64,000 bases of DNA from Cyclobacteriaceae bacterium. GTDB lineage: Bacteria; Bacteroidota; Bacteroidia; Cytophagales; Cyclobacteriaceae. This document shows positions 1-9,762 of the stretch, piece after piece; position 1 is the first letter of the stretch, and every line of letters starts with the position of its first letter. The notes under the pieces were generated by a model. It had not been told where the DNA came from. It ran no database searches and saw nothing but the letters and a program-made list of their open reading frames with translations. A program made the translations under genes and the position numbers. The DNA lies in NCBI GenBank assembly GCA_016787645.1, contig JAEUUF010000015.1, positions 186,001-250,000 of the forward strand, in the 5' to 3' direction.

Positions 1-23
1 TTTTAGACTTCCTAACCACCCTC

Positions 24-2996
24 ATGAGACTCTTTTACATTGCTTTTCTTTCCCTTTTCGTTTATACTCTTTCTAGCGCGCAGGAACTTCCCTTCACTAT
101 CTGTGAGAATTGCTGGAACCCCGACTCCCTGGGCAATCACCGGGCGGTAATTACTGTCCCCTCGGCAGGCAAAACGGCGCTGGTCAAGATCGAATGGCGC
201 CGCCGCGACCAGAATCCTGAAAAGAAAATGATCCTGGTGACCGATGAGAAGGGTAAGCTGGTCTTGAATGTCGGCCGCGGTGCGGTGAACCGTGAATATG
301 GTGAGGTGTACTTTGAACCTGTCGCCGGCCCAGGGACCTATTACGTGTACTATCTGAAGTATTTTGTCAAAGGCCGTTCCAATTATCCAACGGTCATCTA
401 CCCCGAATACAAGGAAACGGCCTCACGGGAATGGGCCGCTCAAATGACCGTGAAGCCGGTCACTGCAACGGTTAAAGAATTCCAGAGTATTGACGCGCTC
501 AACAGTTTTTATCCCATGGAAGTGATCGCCACACAGGCAGCGACCAATGCATTGCGTGAAAAGAGCAGCGGTAAACCCTTCCTGGTGTTTCCGGAAGACC
601 GGATGTTCCCGGTGAAAATGCGTTCCGACTTGCCGCAGCGATGGATCCTCCGTGGACCTTCCGACACATTTGCAGGTACGGCTGACAAAGGCGAGAATTA
701 TTCTTTCCAGCTCGGCCTGTGGGCACACGCGGGCAAAGTTGAAGACATTACTGTTTCTTTTTCTGATCTCACCGGCTCATCCGAAATAATTACCGGCAAC
801 GCGCTATCGTGCCTCAACACAAAAGGAATTGGCTGGACGGGTCAGCCGTTCGACAAGGACCTTGATGTGGAAGCGGATCAGGTGCAACCGCTCTGGTGCC
901 TGCTTACCATCCCGGCCAACGCCGCGGAAGGAGAATACACAGGGACGGCAACGATTCATTCCGCGAAAGCTGAACCCGTCAATGTTACGATCAAGCTTAT
1001 CATCACCAGCAAGATGGCCACTAACGGTGGCGTGGACGAGCCGTGGAAGCAAACACGCCTGGCCTGGCTGAACTCGACGCTGGCCGCGAATGATGAGGTG
1101 ATCGCTCCTTACACACCCATCGGGCACAACCGCAATTCACTCAGTATTCTCGGCCGCAAGCTGGAAGTCGACGACAATGGACTGCCCAAGCAGATCATGA
1201 CGTACTTCTCGCCGTACATGACCAAACTGGATAATATCGGCAGACCCTTGTTGTCTTCCGGGTTTGACTTCCAGGTGGTGAAGTCCAACAAAATTCCGGT
1301 CAAGTGGATACATCCAAACAAGTTGACCATACACAAAGAATCTGATGGAGCCGCTAGCTGGACTTCGGTCAGCACAGCGGATGGACTTACGCTGGAGGTC
1401 ACAGGCCGACTGGAGTTTGATGGGTTTGTGATGTATACCATGAAGCTTACCGCCCAGCGCGACCTGCGGCTGGCAGACACTCGGATGCGCGTCCCGATCC
1501 GCAAGCCGTTTGCCAAATACATGATGGGGCTGGGGCAGAAGGGCGGCCTCCGGCCAAAACAGTCTAACTGGTCGTGGGATGTGGCTACCAAGAACCAGGA
1601 TGGCGCCTGGATCGGCGATGTGAATGGAGGAATGCAGTTTTCGCTGCGCGCGGAAAATTATTCGCGCCCGCTCAACACCAATTTCTATTTGCAGAAACCC
1701 CTCAACCTGCCACCTTCGTGGGGAAATGCTGGAAAGGGTGGTATCACCATTAACGAAGATGCCGTCACAGCAACACTCAATGCCTATAGCGGGGCACGAG
1801 AACTCAAAGAGGGAGAGTCACTCTACTATAACTTCACGCTGCTGCTTACTCCTTTCCACACGTTGGATACCGATTTCCAATGGAAAACACGCTTCTATCA
1901 CAAGTACAGCCCGGTGGACACCATTCTCAAACGTGGTGCTTCGGTGGTGAACATTCACCATGCCAATGACATTAACCCCTATATCAACTACCCGTTCTTG
2001 CGCGCCAAGGAGATGAAGGCGTACATCGACGAGGCGCACAGCAAGGGATTGAAGGTGAAGATCTACAACACCGTGCGTGAATTATCCAACCGAGCCTATG
2101 AGACACCGGTTATGCGAAGCCTCGGAACAGAGATCTACTCACCAGGACCAGGTGGAGGATTTTCGTGGCTGCAAGAGCACCTGGCTGATAACTATATCGC
2201 CGCCTGGTTTGTGCCTGAGCTGAAAGATGCGGCGGTCATCAACAGCGGGATGAGCCGTTGGCATAACTACTATGTAGAAGGGATGAGTTGGCTGGTGAAG
2301 AATGTCGGCATTGACGGGATCTACCTCGACGACGTCGCCTTCGACCGTACCACGATGAAGCGCATCCGTCGGGTACTTAAAAGCGAACGGGGACCGGGAA
2401 TCATCGACCTCCATTCGGCGAACCAATACAACAAGCGAGATGGCTTCAACAATAGCGCGAATCTTTACCTGGAGCATTTCCCTTACCTGAACCGCCTGTG
2501 GTTTGGTGAATACTTCGATTATGATTCCAAGCCCGACTTCTGGATGACGGAAGTGTCAGGAATACCCTTTGGTTTGATGGGCGAGATGCTTGAGAAGGGA
2601 GGCAATCCATGGCGGGGTATGGTGTATGGTATGACCAACCGTATGCCCTGGACTGAGAACAGCGACCCCAGCCATTTGTGGAAGGTGTGGGATGATTTTG
2701 GCATGAAAGGATCCGAGATGATTGGCTACTGGGTGGATAAAAACCCGGTGAAAACGGATAACCCGGAGGTGCTCGCGACCATCTATAAAAGGAATGACCG
2801 TGTCTTGGTGGCGGTGGCCAGTTGGGCGGCCAGCGATGTTAATGTCAAGCTTGTCATCGATTGGAAAGCACTCGGTCTGAAACCCACCACCGAAGCAAAC
2901 GCTCCGGAGATCAAAGACTTTCAACAGAAACAGCTGATCAACCTCGATGGCTTTGTTGTTCCGAAAGGAAAGGGGTTGCTGATGATTATCCGATGA
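24..2996 (+). CDS. Secreted glycosidase-like protein, DUF6067 (GH123-like) family
   Basis: The 990-aa product starts with a signal peptide (hydrophobic residues 2-17, then SSAQ), so it should be exported. The N-terminal third is beta-rich and the C-terminal half looks like a TIM-barrel glycosidase. That half holds a GIDGIYLDDVAFDR segment near residues 762-775, in which paired aspartates end a barrel strand, followed by an EHFPYLNRLWFGEYFDYD stretch. This layout is that of the DUF6067 proteins, which are annotated as glycoside-hydrolase-like and are common in Bacteroidota; the substrate is unknown. The last 80 residues look like a small beta-sandwich. It is followed, past a 42-bp palindrome, by another large secreted protein on the same strand, so the two may act together on a glycan (inference). 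Confidence 0.75.
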   Translation: MRLFYIAFLSLFVYTLSSAQELPFTICENCWNPDSLGNHRAVITVPSAGKTALVKIEWRRRDQNPEKKMILVTDEKGKLVLNVGRGAVNREYGEVYFEPVAGPGTYYVYYLKYFVKGRSNYPTVIYPEYKETASREWAAQMTVKPVTATVKEFQSIDALNSFYPMEVIATQAATNALREKSSGKPFLVFPEDRMFPVKMRSDLPQRWILRGPSDTFAGTADKGENYSFQLGLWAHAGKVEDITVSFSDLTGSSEIITGNALSCLNTKGIGWTGQPFDKDLDVEADQVQPLWCLLTIPANAAEGEYTGTATIHSAKAEPVNVTIKLIITSKMATNGGVDEPWKQTRLAWLNSTLAANDEVIAPYTPIGHNRNSLSILGRKLEVDDNGLPKQIMTYFSPYMTKLDNIGRPLLSSGFDFQVVKSNKIPVKWIHPNKLTIHKESDGAASWTSVSTADGLTLEVTGRLEFDGFVMYTMKLTAQRDLRLADTRMRVPIRKPFAKYMMGLGQKGGLRPKQSNWSWDVATKNQDGAWIGDVNGGMQFSLRAENYSRPLNTNFYLQKPLNLPPSWGNAGKGGITINEDAVTATLNAYSGARELKEGESLYYNFTLLLTPFHTLDTDFQWKTRFYHKYSPVDTILKRGASVVNIHHANDINPYINYPFLRAKEMKAYIDEAHSKGLKVKIYNTVRELSNRAYETPVMRSLGTEIYSPGPGGGFSWLQEHLADNYIAAWFVPELKDAAVINSGMSRWHNYYVEGMSWLVKNVGIDGIYLDDVAFDRTTMKRIRRVLKSERGPGIIDLHSANQYNKRDGFNNSANLYLEHFPYLNRLWFGEYFDYDSKPDFWMTEVSGIPFGLMGEMLEKGGNPWRGMVYGMTNRMPWTENSDPSHLWKVWDDFGMKGSEMIGYWVDKNPVKTDNPEVLATIYKRNDRVLVAVASWAASDVNVKLVIDWKALGLKPTTEANAPEIKDFQQKQLINLDGFVVPKGKGLLMIIR

Positions 2997-3019
2997 ATAC
3001 TTGCCCTGTGTTTATTGCT

Positions 3020-3061
3020 CCCCTTCCTTGCCCCGGCATTAATGCCGGGGCAAGGAAGGGG
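3020..3061. repeat. Perfect 42-bp palindrome between two secreted-protein genes
   Basis: The left 21 bases are exactly the reverse complement of the right 21, with the centre at GCATTAATGC. It starts 23 bases after the stop of the upstream gene and ends 17 bases before the next start. No T-run follows, so it is not a classic intrinsic terminator. As RNA it would form a very stable hairpin that could protect the upstream mRNA 3' end or terminate transcription. A dispersed REP-like or MITE-like element is the alternative. Confidence 0.85.
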
Positions 3062-3078
3062 GACATCTTTAACATGTC

Positions 3079-6000
3079 ATGTTTAAAACTCTCAAATTGA
3101 TGAAACCGACACTGACTCTCCTCGCGGTCCTTTGGATTTATACAGCCGGCGCACAATCTCCTGCCACGGTCAAGGAGTATGATAAAGTGTTCAAGACCTA
3201 TCCCTTCTCCGACCCCGACCCCGTAGCGCGAATGGGGCACATCTATCCCTATTTTCGTTTTGACGGCTACACAGACAAGGCGGTCGACAAGTCATGGAAG
3301 GTAGTGGAGTTGGAGAATGACTTCATCTCGGTGATGATTCTTCCGGAAATCGGCGGCAAGATCTGGGCAGCGACGGAGAAATCGACGGGCAAGTCATTTC
3401 TGTATTACAACCATGTAGTCAAGTTTCGCGATATCGCCATGCGCGGCCCCTGGACCAGCGGCGGCCTGGAAGCCAACTATGGCATCATCGGTCACACTCC
3501 CAATTGCGCCACACCGGTTGACTACACCATCCGCAAAGACCTTTTTGATGGAAGTGTGAGTTGCTTCATCGGCACACTCGATTTGCTTACGCAAACCTAC
3601 TGGACCATGGAAATCCGGCTTGAGAGTGATAAGGCGTATTTCACCACGCGTTCCTTTTGGAGCAACACCACGCCCATGGAGCAACCCTACTACACGTGGA
3701 TGAACGCCGGCATCAAGGCTGCGGGGAACCTGGAATTCATTTACCCGGGCACACGATACCTCGGCCACGATGGCAGCAACAAAGCCTGGCCGATCCATGA
3801 GGGAAATGGGAAGAACCTCTCTTTTTATGAGCAGAACAATTTCGGACCCTATAAGTCCTATCATGTGTTTGGTAAGTACACTAATTTTTTTGGTGGATTC
3901 TGGCATAAGGAAAACTTCGGCATGGGAAGATTCGCACCCCACGAAGACAAGGCCGGTAAGAAAATCTGGATCTGGGGTCTTTCGCAACAGGGAATGATTT
4001 GGGAAAACCTGCTGTCGGATACCGATGGGCAGTATGTGGAAGTCCAATCGGGACGGCTGTTTAATCAAACGGACCATACCAGCACGGCAACACCATTCAA
4101 GCACCGTGGCTTCATGCCCAATTCCACCGACACCTGGACCGAATACTGGTTCCCGGTAAAAGGGACACAAGGATTTGTTACGGCCAGCCCCGCCGGCGCC
4201 ATGAATGTAAGAATGCGCCAGGGTAGGGTACGGGTGGACATTTCTCCCTTGCAGGACCTGAAAGAAAAGCTGGTTATCAAACAAAGTGGCAAGGTGTTGC
4301 TCGACAAGGTGGTTGAATTGAAGACTTTGAAAACATTTGCCGATTCCATTGCTGCACCTTCGACAGATCCTGTGACAGTTGTATTAGGAGACAAGCTGCT
4401 GGAGTTCAATAGCGACCCCACTGACGGGGTTTTGTCACGCCCTGTGGAGTCGCCCAAGGATTTTGATTGGTCCAGCGTCCAGGGTCTTCACCTGGAAGGA
4501 AAAGAATTCATACGCGAGCGTGCCTATTTGAAAGCGGAAGAGAAGTTGCAGGAGTGCTTGGCCAAGGATTCCAACTACCTGCCCGCCCTCACCGATCTCG
4601 CCATGGTAAACTATTGTAATATGGATTACCCAAAGGCTATGTCCCTGCTCATGCGTGCCCTGAGCATTGATACCTATGATCCTTCTGCCAACTTCTATTA
4701 TGGCCTGACGTCCATTGCCTTGGGCAGGAGGACGGATGCACGTGACGGGTTTGATATCGCCGCGCAAGATCCCCGTTACCGGACAGCGGCGTACACGGAG
4801 TTGAGCCGGTTGGAATTGAAAGATGGTCGGTATGACCGGGCAATCGAGTACGCCGAGCTGGCACTACGGGAAAACCAGGTCAATGTGGAGGCGATGCAAC
4901 TGCTGGCGACAGCACACCGGTTGCGCCCTCATCGCCCTGACGCCATGGGGCAAGAGCGCGATTCGTTGTGGATCAGCCGATTGAAATTCATTAACCCATT
5001 GAACCACTTTGCTTGGTTTGAAAGTTATCTGCTGAGAGGAACACCCTCCGCGAAGAAGGCGTTCACCTCGGGAATCCGTAATGAATTGGCAGTAGAGACT
5101 TACCTCGAATTGGCCGCGTGGTATTACCGGGTTGGGCTGTTACAGGATGCGCAAAAGGTACTTGAACTTGCTCCAACGAATGTCGAGGTACTGTTCTGGC
5201 AAGCGTACCTGGAACAAAGACTTATAGGCTCATCTGACAAGGCACTGCAGCGCGCTATCGATGCTTCGGTGACTGGAGTATTTCCGTTCCGTCCTGAATC
5301 AGCCGATGTATTTGCCTGGGCAACGGGCGTTACCAATACTTGGAAAGCCAAGTACCTGCTGGGTTTGATCTACTGGAGTAAAAATCAAACCACCAGGGCA
5401 CGCGAGTTGTTTGCCGCTTGCGGGAACCGCCCGGAGTTTGCCCCGATGTATGCCGCACGGGCCGAGTTGATCAAGGAAACCACGTTACAGGATCTTCAGA
5501 AGGCAGCGGAACTAGATCCGAAGCAATGGCGGTATGGTAAGTTGCTGGTTCAGCATTACATCCTCGAAAAGAAGTTTGCCGAGGCACTCAAGACCGCACA
5601 GGAGTACGACCAGCGGATTCCAAATGATTTCAGGATAAGGTTACTCCTGGCCAAAGCATACCTGCTTAACAACAATTTCGTGGCGTGTAATGAGGTGTTA
5701 TCCAAGACGAATGTGCTGCCCTACGAAGGATCCACAGAAGGTCACGCGCTCTACCGCGAGGCTTGGCTGATGCAGGCCATTGACAAGATGGAGGCTAAAA
5801 AATACGCGGATGCCCTGACCATGATCGCCAGAGCGCGATTGTACCCGGCGAACCTGGGAGTAGGAAAGCCCTATGACGAGAACATCGATTCGAGGCCTGA
5901 GTATTTTCTTGAAGGCTTGTGCCAGGAAGGTCTCCGGAAATCCGACAAGGCTGCTAATGCCTGGATAGGAGTGACCAGCCAGGCAGCCGTTCCCGGCATC

Positions 6001-6207
6001 AACAATTTGGTGTCAGCCTGGGCCCTAAGAAAGCAGGGCAAGGCTTCGGAAGGGGAGAAATTGTTGGTCGACTGGACTAGCCAGCAACCAGGGAGTATCG
6101 CCAATTGGTGCCTTGAGGTCTATCGCGGCAAAGCGACGGCGTGGGAGTTTGGCCCGGAAGCCGATGGCTCGCGCATAGTTCAGGAGATGGTGATGCTGGT
6201 CAGGTAA
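3079..6207 (+). CDS. Secreted DUF5107 protein with C-terminal TPR repeats
   Basis: The 1042-aa product begins with a signal peptide ending near AGAQ (residue 26). A second in-frame ATG at 3100 gives an equally good signal peptide and may be the real start. Residues about 50-370 match the aromatic-rich DUF5107 domain (runs such as LPEIGGKIWAA and GFWHKENFGMG), which resembles carbohydrate-binding or aldose-epimerase-like beta-sandwich folds. From about residue 480 to the end there are many TPR-type helical pairs, for example around LPALTDLAMVNYCNMDYPKA. Such proteins are often found beside glycoside hydrolases in Bacteroidota, as here. A role in glycan binding or processing in the periplasm is inferred; no catalytic residues can be assigned. 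Confidence 0.75.
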   Translation: MFKTLKLMKPTLTLLAVLWIYTAGAQSPATVKEYDKVFKTYPFSDPDPVARMGHIYPYFRFDGYTDKAVDKSWKVVELENDFISVMILPEIGGKIWAATEKSTGKSFLYYNHVVKFRDIAMRGPWTSGGLEANYGIIGHTPNCATPVDYTIRKDLFDGSVSCFIGTLDLLTQTYWTMEIRLESDKAYFTTRSFWSNTTPMEQPYYTWMNAGIKAAGNLEFIYPGTRYLGHDGSNKAWPIHEGNGKNLSFYEQNNFGPYKSYHVFGKYTNFFGGFWHKENFGMGRFAPHEDKAGKKIWIWGLSQQGMIWENLLSDTDGQYVEVQSGRLFNQTDHTSTATPFKHRGFMPNSTDTWTEYWFPVKGTQGFVTASPAGAMNVRMRQGRVRVDISPLQDLKEKLVIKQSGKVLLDKVVELKTLKTFADSIAAPSTDPVTVVLGDKLLEFNSDPTDGVLSRPVESPKDFDWSSVQGLHLEGKEFIRERAYLKAEEKLQECLAKDSNYLPALTDLAMVNYCNMDYPKAMSLLMRALSIDTYDPSANFYYGLTSIALGRRTDARDGFDIAAQDPRYRTAAYTELSRLELKDGRYDRAIEYAELALRENQVNVEAMQLLATAHRLRPHRPDAMGQERDSLWISRLKFINPLNHFAWFESYLLRGTPSAKKAFTSGIRNELAVETYLELAAWYYRVGLLQDAQKVLELAPTNVEVLFWQAYLEQRLIGSSDKALQRAIDASVTGVFPFRPESADVFAWATGVTNTWKAKYLLGLIYWSKNQTTRARELFAACGNRPEFAPMYAARAELIKETTLQDLQKAAELDPKQWRYGKLLVQHYILEKKFAEALKTAQEYDQRIPNDFRIRLLLAKAYLLNNNFVACNEVLSKTNVLPYEGSTEGHALYREAWLMQAIDKMEAKKYADALTMIARARLYPANLGVGKPYDENIDSRPEYFLEGLCQEGLRKSDKAANAWIGVTSQAAVPGINNLVSAWALRKQGKASEGEKLLVDWTSQQPGSIANWCLEVYRGKATAWEFGPEADGSRIVQEMVMLVR

Positions 6208-6236
6208 TGGCCTAAAGCCTGGCCTCACCCCCCGGG

Positions 6237-6263
6237 CCCCCTCTCCGTATTACGGAGAGGGGG
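6237..6263. terminator. 13-bp-stem hairpin between convergent genes
   Basis: CCCCCTCTCCGTA and TACGGAGAGGGGG form a perfect 13-bp stem around a single T. It lies between the convergent DUF5107 gene (stop 6207) and the penicillin-acylase gene (stop 6276), so it can serve both directions. There is no clear T-tract. Short GC-rich hairpins like this, preceded by a CTCACCCCCC run, recur in many bacterial genomes as dispersed elements (from memory). Confidence 0.55.
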
Positions 6264-6275
6264 AGTCATAATCTG

Positions 6276-8669
6276 TTAGGGTTCCAGCAGAAGCTTCTTC
6301 GACGACGCAACGATCTCCTCACGGTTCATCATCATCTTCCTGGATTCTCCGTTCACATACATCTGCGCCTGGTCTTTGTAATGGGGGCTCATTACGTTGC
6401 CGGATTGCCCGGTTGGCGAAACGGTAACACCGTTTTCGATGTTGCTGAAGTCCATGATCTTCCGCAGCGCCGGTCCGCCGTTGGACATGAAAATGCCAGT
6501 GGTATCCAGGTCAAAGTGGAGGTTGTTGAGAACTTCAGCACCACCGGGCACGCCATAGGGTCCTATCGAGAAATACTTGTCCAACATCGCTACCGCTCCA
6601 AGAGGATGGGGATGTTTGAGTAGATGGAATTTTTCCCACTTCCAGCTATCAGGATCAGCGCCGCCATGCTGTTGGAGCAGGGCAAGGCTTTTTTCTGCGG
6701 CACGAAGAACAATATCCTGGCGAGTTTCCGTCTTGTCTTTGGTCTTCTTATCGTCCCACCACGGTGAGGATTCATTCGACACCAGGATCTCCCAGGTGTT
6801 CCTGGCGAGCGACGTACTATTGAAGGCATCGTAAGCTTCCCACCCCAGCTCATCAATCATGGCGGTGTACATGGTTTGGGATAACAGGTTGTAGTAAATG
6901 GAAGGCGCTGTATCAGAAATTTTGTGTTCACCGTTCCAGGCCTTCAACAAACTTGTCATAGCTGAAAACCGCGAGTCACCGGAAGTGATCAATACGTCTG
7001 CTAATACGTTTGCGATGTCTGCATGCATTCTTGACGTGATATCGAGGTTTACCTTTTTTACTTCATCGATCGTCCACAACTTGTCTTCGCTCAGCAGTTC
7101 TACGATTCGTCCTGCCCGCGACCTTGGGTAATAGTAGCCCGGATAATAGACACCATCCACGGTGTCCGGTTGGTTGTTGGCAGAATACACGAATCCCCAG
7201 GGCGGATTGATGGCATGCGGATTCTTTGAGAAGTCGTAGTACCCCAGGTGTTCATCTTTTCCGGATGCACCATCCAGAAAAAACTTAGAGTTGACATGTG
7301 CAGGGCGGATCGGCAGTCGTGCGGCGGCCCACCAGGCGATAGTGCCTTCGGTATCACCATACATCACATTCAGCCCCGGGCAGGTGAGCCTCGAGACAGC
7401 GCGTTCGAAGGCTGAGAAGCTGGCTGCGTGACTCAGGTCGTAGACGGACTGTAACGCGAAGTTCGTCTGATGATGCAGCTCCCACCAGAGTGCCACAGGC
7501 TCTGCGGAAGGTACTGCATCTTCCATGATGGAATTGAATAGCGGGCCATGACGGGAGCTTTTCACCGTCAGTGTGACATCTTGCTCACCCTTGACCTTGA
7601 TGATTTCCTCGCGCACCTTCAAGTCTTCCCATGCTTCACCGAAGCGCACCTGGTTGGGATTTTGAGGATTGAGTTCTTCGCGGAAGAAGTCCGTGTCGTC
7701 ATTTTCAAACATCGTGAGGCCCCATCCGCAGAACAAGTTGTTGCCGAGAAAGGCAAACGGCACGCCGGCCGCATGGTGGCCGTAGAAACGATGTCCTGGG
7801 TATTCCAGGTGTGCCTCATACCACACCGCCGGTTGGGAATAGCCCATGTGCGTATCATTTTCAAGAATGGGCTCGCCGTTGGCCGACCGCTCCCCGGAGA
7901 TCACCCAGCCATTGCTGCCAATCCATAAGGGGATGGGAAGCTTGTTCAGCGCCTCGCCAACGGCAGTAATCAATTTGTCATTCGAAGATTTCGCTTTGGC
8001 GCCGCGGTAACTTTTGATTCGTTCCGCATTCGCTGGGGTATTGACCGCCAGGTCTTTCAGGTAAGCATCACCCAATTCAGACTTAACCTTCTGGAGCATC
8101 GGGTCAACCTGGATCCCTTCGGCGAAGCCAAAGCCCATAAACCCGATGACACGATAAATGTCCGCAGGAACAAATTCCGTTTTCGGAATGCCGATGAGGG
8201 TGAACTCAATGGGTGTTTTGCCAGTGCGAATGTATTCATTGAGACCTTTCTGATAGGCGAGTGCCGCGCGCTGGTAGGCAGCGGTATCGGCACTGAGGAA
8301 TTTAGTGGCGTGTTCTTCGGCAAACTGGTTGATCCCGAGGGTGCGGAAGAGTTTATCCGTAGGTATAAGGTCTTTGCCCAGCACCTCGGCCAGTCGACCG
8401 GCAGCGGCCCGGCGTACAAGTTCCATCTGGAAAAGCCGGTCCTGGGCGTGAACATATCCCAGGGCTAAATAGGCGTCCTCTTCGCTGCCTGCGTAAATAT
8501 GAGGAACACCGTAGGAGTCATAATAGACTTCGACTTCCCCTTTCAATCCCTGGAGGGCAACAGTGCCTTCGTAGACAGGACCCGACCCATTGAGGTACAG
8601 GTAGCCCCCGGCAACAACGGCCACTACGAGAATCAGCAAAACGATTAGCGTTCTTTTGAGTATTTTCAT
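6276..8669 (-). CDS. Penicillin acylase family protein (Ntn hydrolase)
   Basis: The 797-aa product has an N-terminal hydrophobic segment (residues 6-26) that would act as signal or membrane anchor. GVPHIYA and AQDRLFQMELVRR in the alpha-chain region are typical of the penicillin/acyl-homoserine-lactone acylase family. The autoproteolytic site is GSNGWVISG, so Ser252 should become the N-terminal nucleophile of the beta chain; ENDTHMGYSQPAVWYEAHL follows as in the family. The enzyme cleaves an amide between an acyl or aryl group and an amine, outside the cytoplasm. Whether the substrate is a beta-lactam, an acyl-homoserine lactone or another amide cannot be read from sequence. It stands alone on its strand. 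Confidence 0.88.
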   Translation of the reverse strand: MKILKRTLIVLLILVVAVVAGGYLYLNGSGPVYEGTVALQGLKGEVEVYYDSYGVPHIYAGSEEDAYLALGYVHAQDRLFQMELVRRAAAGRLAEVLGKDLIPTDKLFRTLGINQFAEEHATKFLSADTAAYQRAALAYQKGLNEYIRTGKTPIEFTLIGIPKTEFVPADIYRVIGFMGFGFAEGIQVDPMLQKVKSELGDAYLKDLAVNTPANAERIKSYRGAKAKSSNDKLITAVGEALNKLPIPLWIGSNGWVISGERSANGEPILENDTHMGYSQPAVWYEAHLEYPGHRFYGHHAAGVPFAFLGNNLFCGWGLTMFENDDTDFFREELNPQNPNQVRFGEAWEDLKVREEIIKVKGEQDVTLTVKSSRHGPLFNSIMEDAVPSAEPVALWWELHHQTNFALQSVYDLSHAASFSAFERAVSRLTCPGLNVMYGDTEGTIAWWAAARLPIRPAHVNSKFFLDGASGKDEHLGYYDFSKNPHAINPPWGFVYSANNQPDTVDGVYYPGYYYPRSRAGRIVELLSEDKLWTIDEVKKVNLDITSRMHADIANVLADVLITSGDSRFSAMTSLLKAWNGEHKISDTAPSIYYNLLSQTMYTAMIDELGWEAYDAFNSTSLARNTWEILVSNESSPWWDDKKTKDKTETRQDIVLRAAEKSLALLQQHGGADPDSWKWEKFHLLKHPHPLGAVAMLDKYFSIGPYGVPGGAEVLNNLHFDLDTTGIFMSNGGPALRKIMDFSNIENGVTVSPTGQSGNVMSPHYKDQAQMYVNGESRKMMMNREEIVASSKKLLLEP

Positions 8670-8754
8670 GACAGAAAGTTAACAATTTCACTTACCCTTT
8701 GCTCTCCTCTTCACCCCCTGATCACCATTGCTTTCTCCATTTAGTAAACACCGC

Positions 8755-9429
8755 ATGTTTAGAGTGATTCTGCTGGTTCTTCTTATCCCTGCATTTGCAG
8801 CGGCCCAGAACAAGTATGGGCTCCAGACAACGGGCTTGGCCACTTACAAAGCCAGCCTGAAAATCACTCCTGAAAAGGAGTTGGTAAATCTCGCCAAGGT
8901 AGCGCCAGACCTTGTGTTGGAGATCGGCTATGCTACTGAGAAGAACTTTACAGGCAAGAAGATCTATACACTGGCGCGGGCCTATGTCCGGAAGCCGGTC
9001 GCGGCGGCGCTGATAAAAGCGCAGGCCGAATTCAGGAAGATGGGCTATGGCATTAAAGTCTATGATGCCTATCGGCCTTACAAGGCAACGGTGAAGTTCT
9101 ATGAAGAGTACCACGATACTACCTACGTGGCTTCACCCTACCGCGGGTCGCGCCATAATCGCGGTTGTGCGCTGGACATGACCATCATCGACCTCAAGAC
9201 TGGTAAAGAGCTACCGATGCCTACGCCGTGGGACGCCTTTGATACCCAGGCATGGCCTGCAGCCGTGGTCAGTGACCCGGTGATTCGAAAGAATCGCGAC
9301 CTGCTTATCGCCGTTATGGAGCGCAATGGCTTCACGGTGTATGAGCACGAGTGGTGGCACTTCGACTTCAACGGGTGGAAAAACTACGAGGTGATGGACA
9401 TAGATTTTGAAGAACTCGAAACGAACTAG
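8755..9429 (+). CDS. D-Ala-D-Ala dipeptidase, VanX/DdpX family (peptidase M15D)
   Basis: The 224-aa product starts at ATG 8755, which leaves a clean signal peptide (FRVILLVLLIPAFAAAQ); an upstream TTG at 8728 is less likely. The zinc and catalytic residues are visible: SRHNRGCALD (Ser132, His134, Asp141) and EWWHFDF (Glu199 to His202), the two signatures of the family. It hydrolyses D-alanyl-D-alanine, here probably in the periplasm, for peptidoglycan fragment recycling rather than vancomycin resistance, since no vanHA genes are near. A MazG-like gene starts 2 bases after its stop and an MFS gene 5 bases after that, so the three form an operon. Confidence 0.88.
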   Translation: MFRVILLVLLIPAFAAAQNKYGLQTTGLATYKASLKITPEKELVNLAKVAPDLVLEIGYATEKNFTGKKIYTLARAYVRKPVAAALIKAQAEFRKMGYGIKVYDAYRPYKATVKFYEEYHDTTYVASPYRGSRHNRGCALDMTIIDLKTGKELPMPTPWDAFDTQAWPAAVVSDPVIRKNRDLLIAVMERNGFTVYEHEWWHFDFNGWKNYEVMDIDFEELETN

Positions 9430-9430
9430 C

Positions 9431-9757
9431 ATGACGATCGAACAATCCCAACAGGAAGTGGACCGTTGGATCAAAACCCACGGAGTGCGGTATTTCAGTG
9501 AGCTGACCAACCTGGCTATTCTCACTGAAGAAGTGGGAGAGCTGGCCCGCATCATGGCGCGTCGTTACGGGGAGCAGTCGGAAAAGGAGTCTGACAAAAA
9601 CCTTGACCTGGGCGATGAGATGGCGGATGTCCTCTGGGTGTTGATCTGCCTGGCTAACCAAACGGGGGTGAACCTGACGGAAGCGTTTCATAAGAACCTG
9701 GAGAAGAAGACGAGGCGCGACAAGGACCGCCATCGCAATAACCCGAAATTGAAATAG
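9431..9757 (+). CDS. MazG-like nucleotide pyrophosphohydrolase
   Basis: A 108-aa protein from ATG 9431, one base after the stop codon of the dipeptidase gene. The MazG-type metal-binding helices are visible: LTEEVGELARIMARR near residues 29-43 and GDEMADVLWVLICLA in the second half. These acidic pairs bind Mg2+ for hydrolysis of nucleoside triphosphates or related nucleotides to monophosphate and pyrophosphate. The short single-domain form belongs to the dimeric MazG-like group, often annotated as house-cleaning enzymes. Position inside a dipeptidase-MFS operon does not define its substrate. Confidence 0.82.
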   Translation: MTIEQSQQEVDRWIKTHGVRYFSELTNLAILTEEVGELARIMARRYGEQSEKESDKNLDLGDEMADVLWVLICLANQTGVNLTEAFHKNLEKKTRRDKDRHRNNPKLK

Positions 9758-9762
9758 GGCAG

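Noticed and set aside
3394-4284. A 296-codon open frame on the minus strand
   Set aside because: It lies wholly inside the DUF5107 gene, has no recognisable domain, and reflects codon bias of the true gene.
8728-8754. TTG start for the dipeptidase
   Set aside because: It adds a polar stretch before a good signal peptide that starts at ATG 8755.
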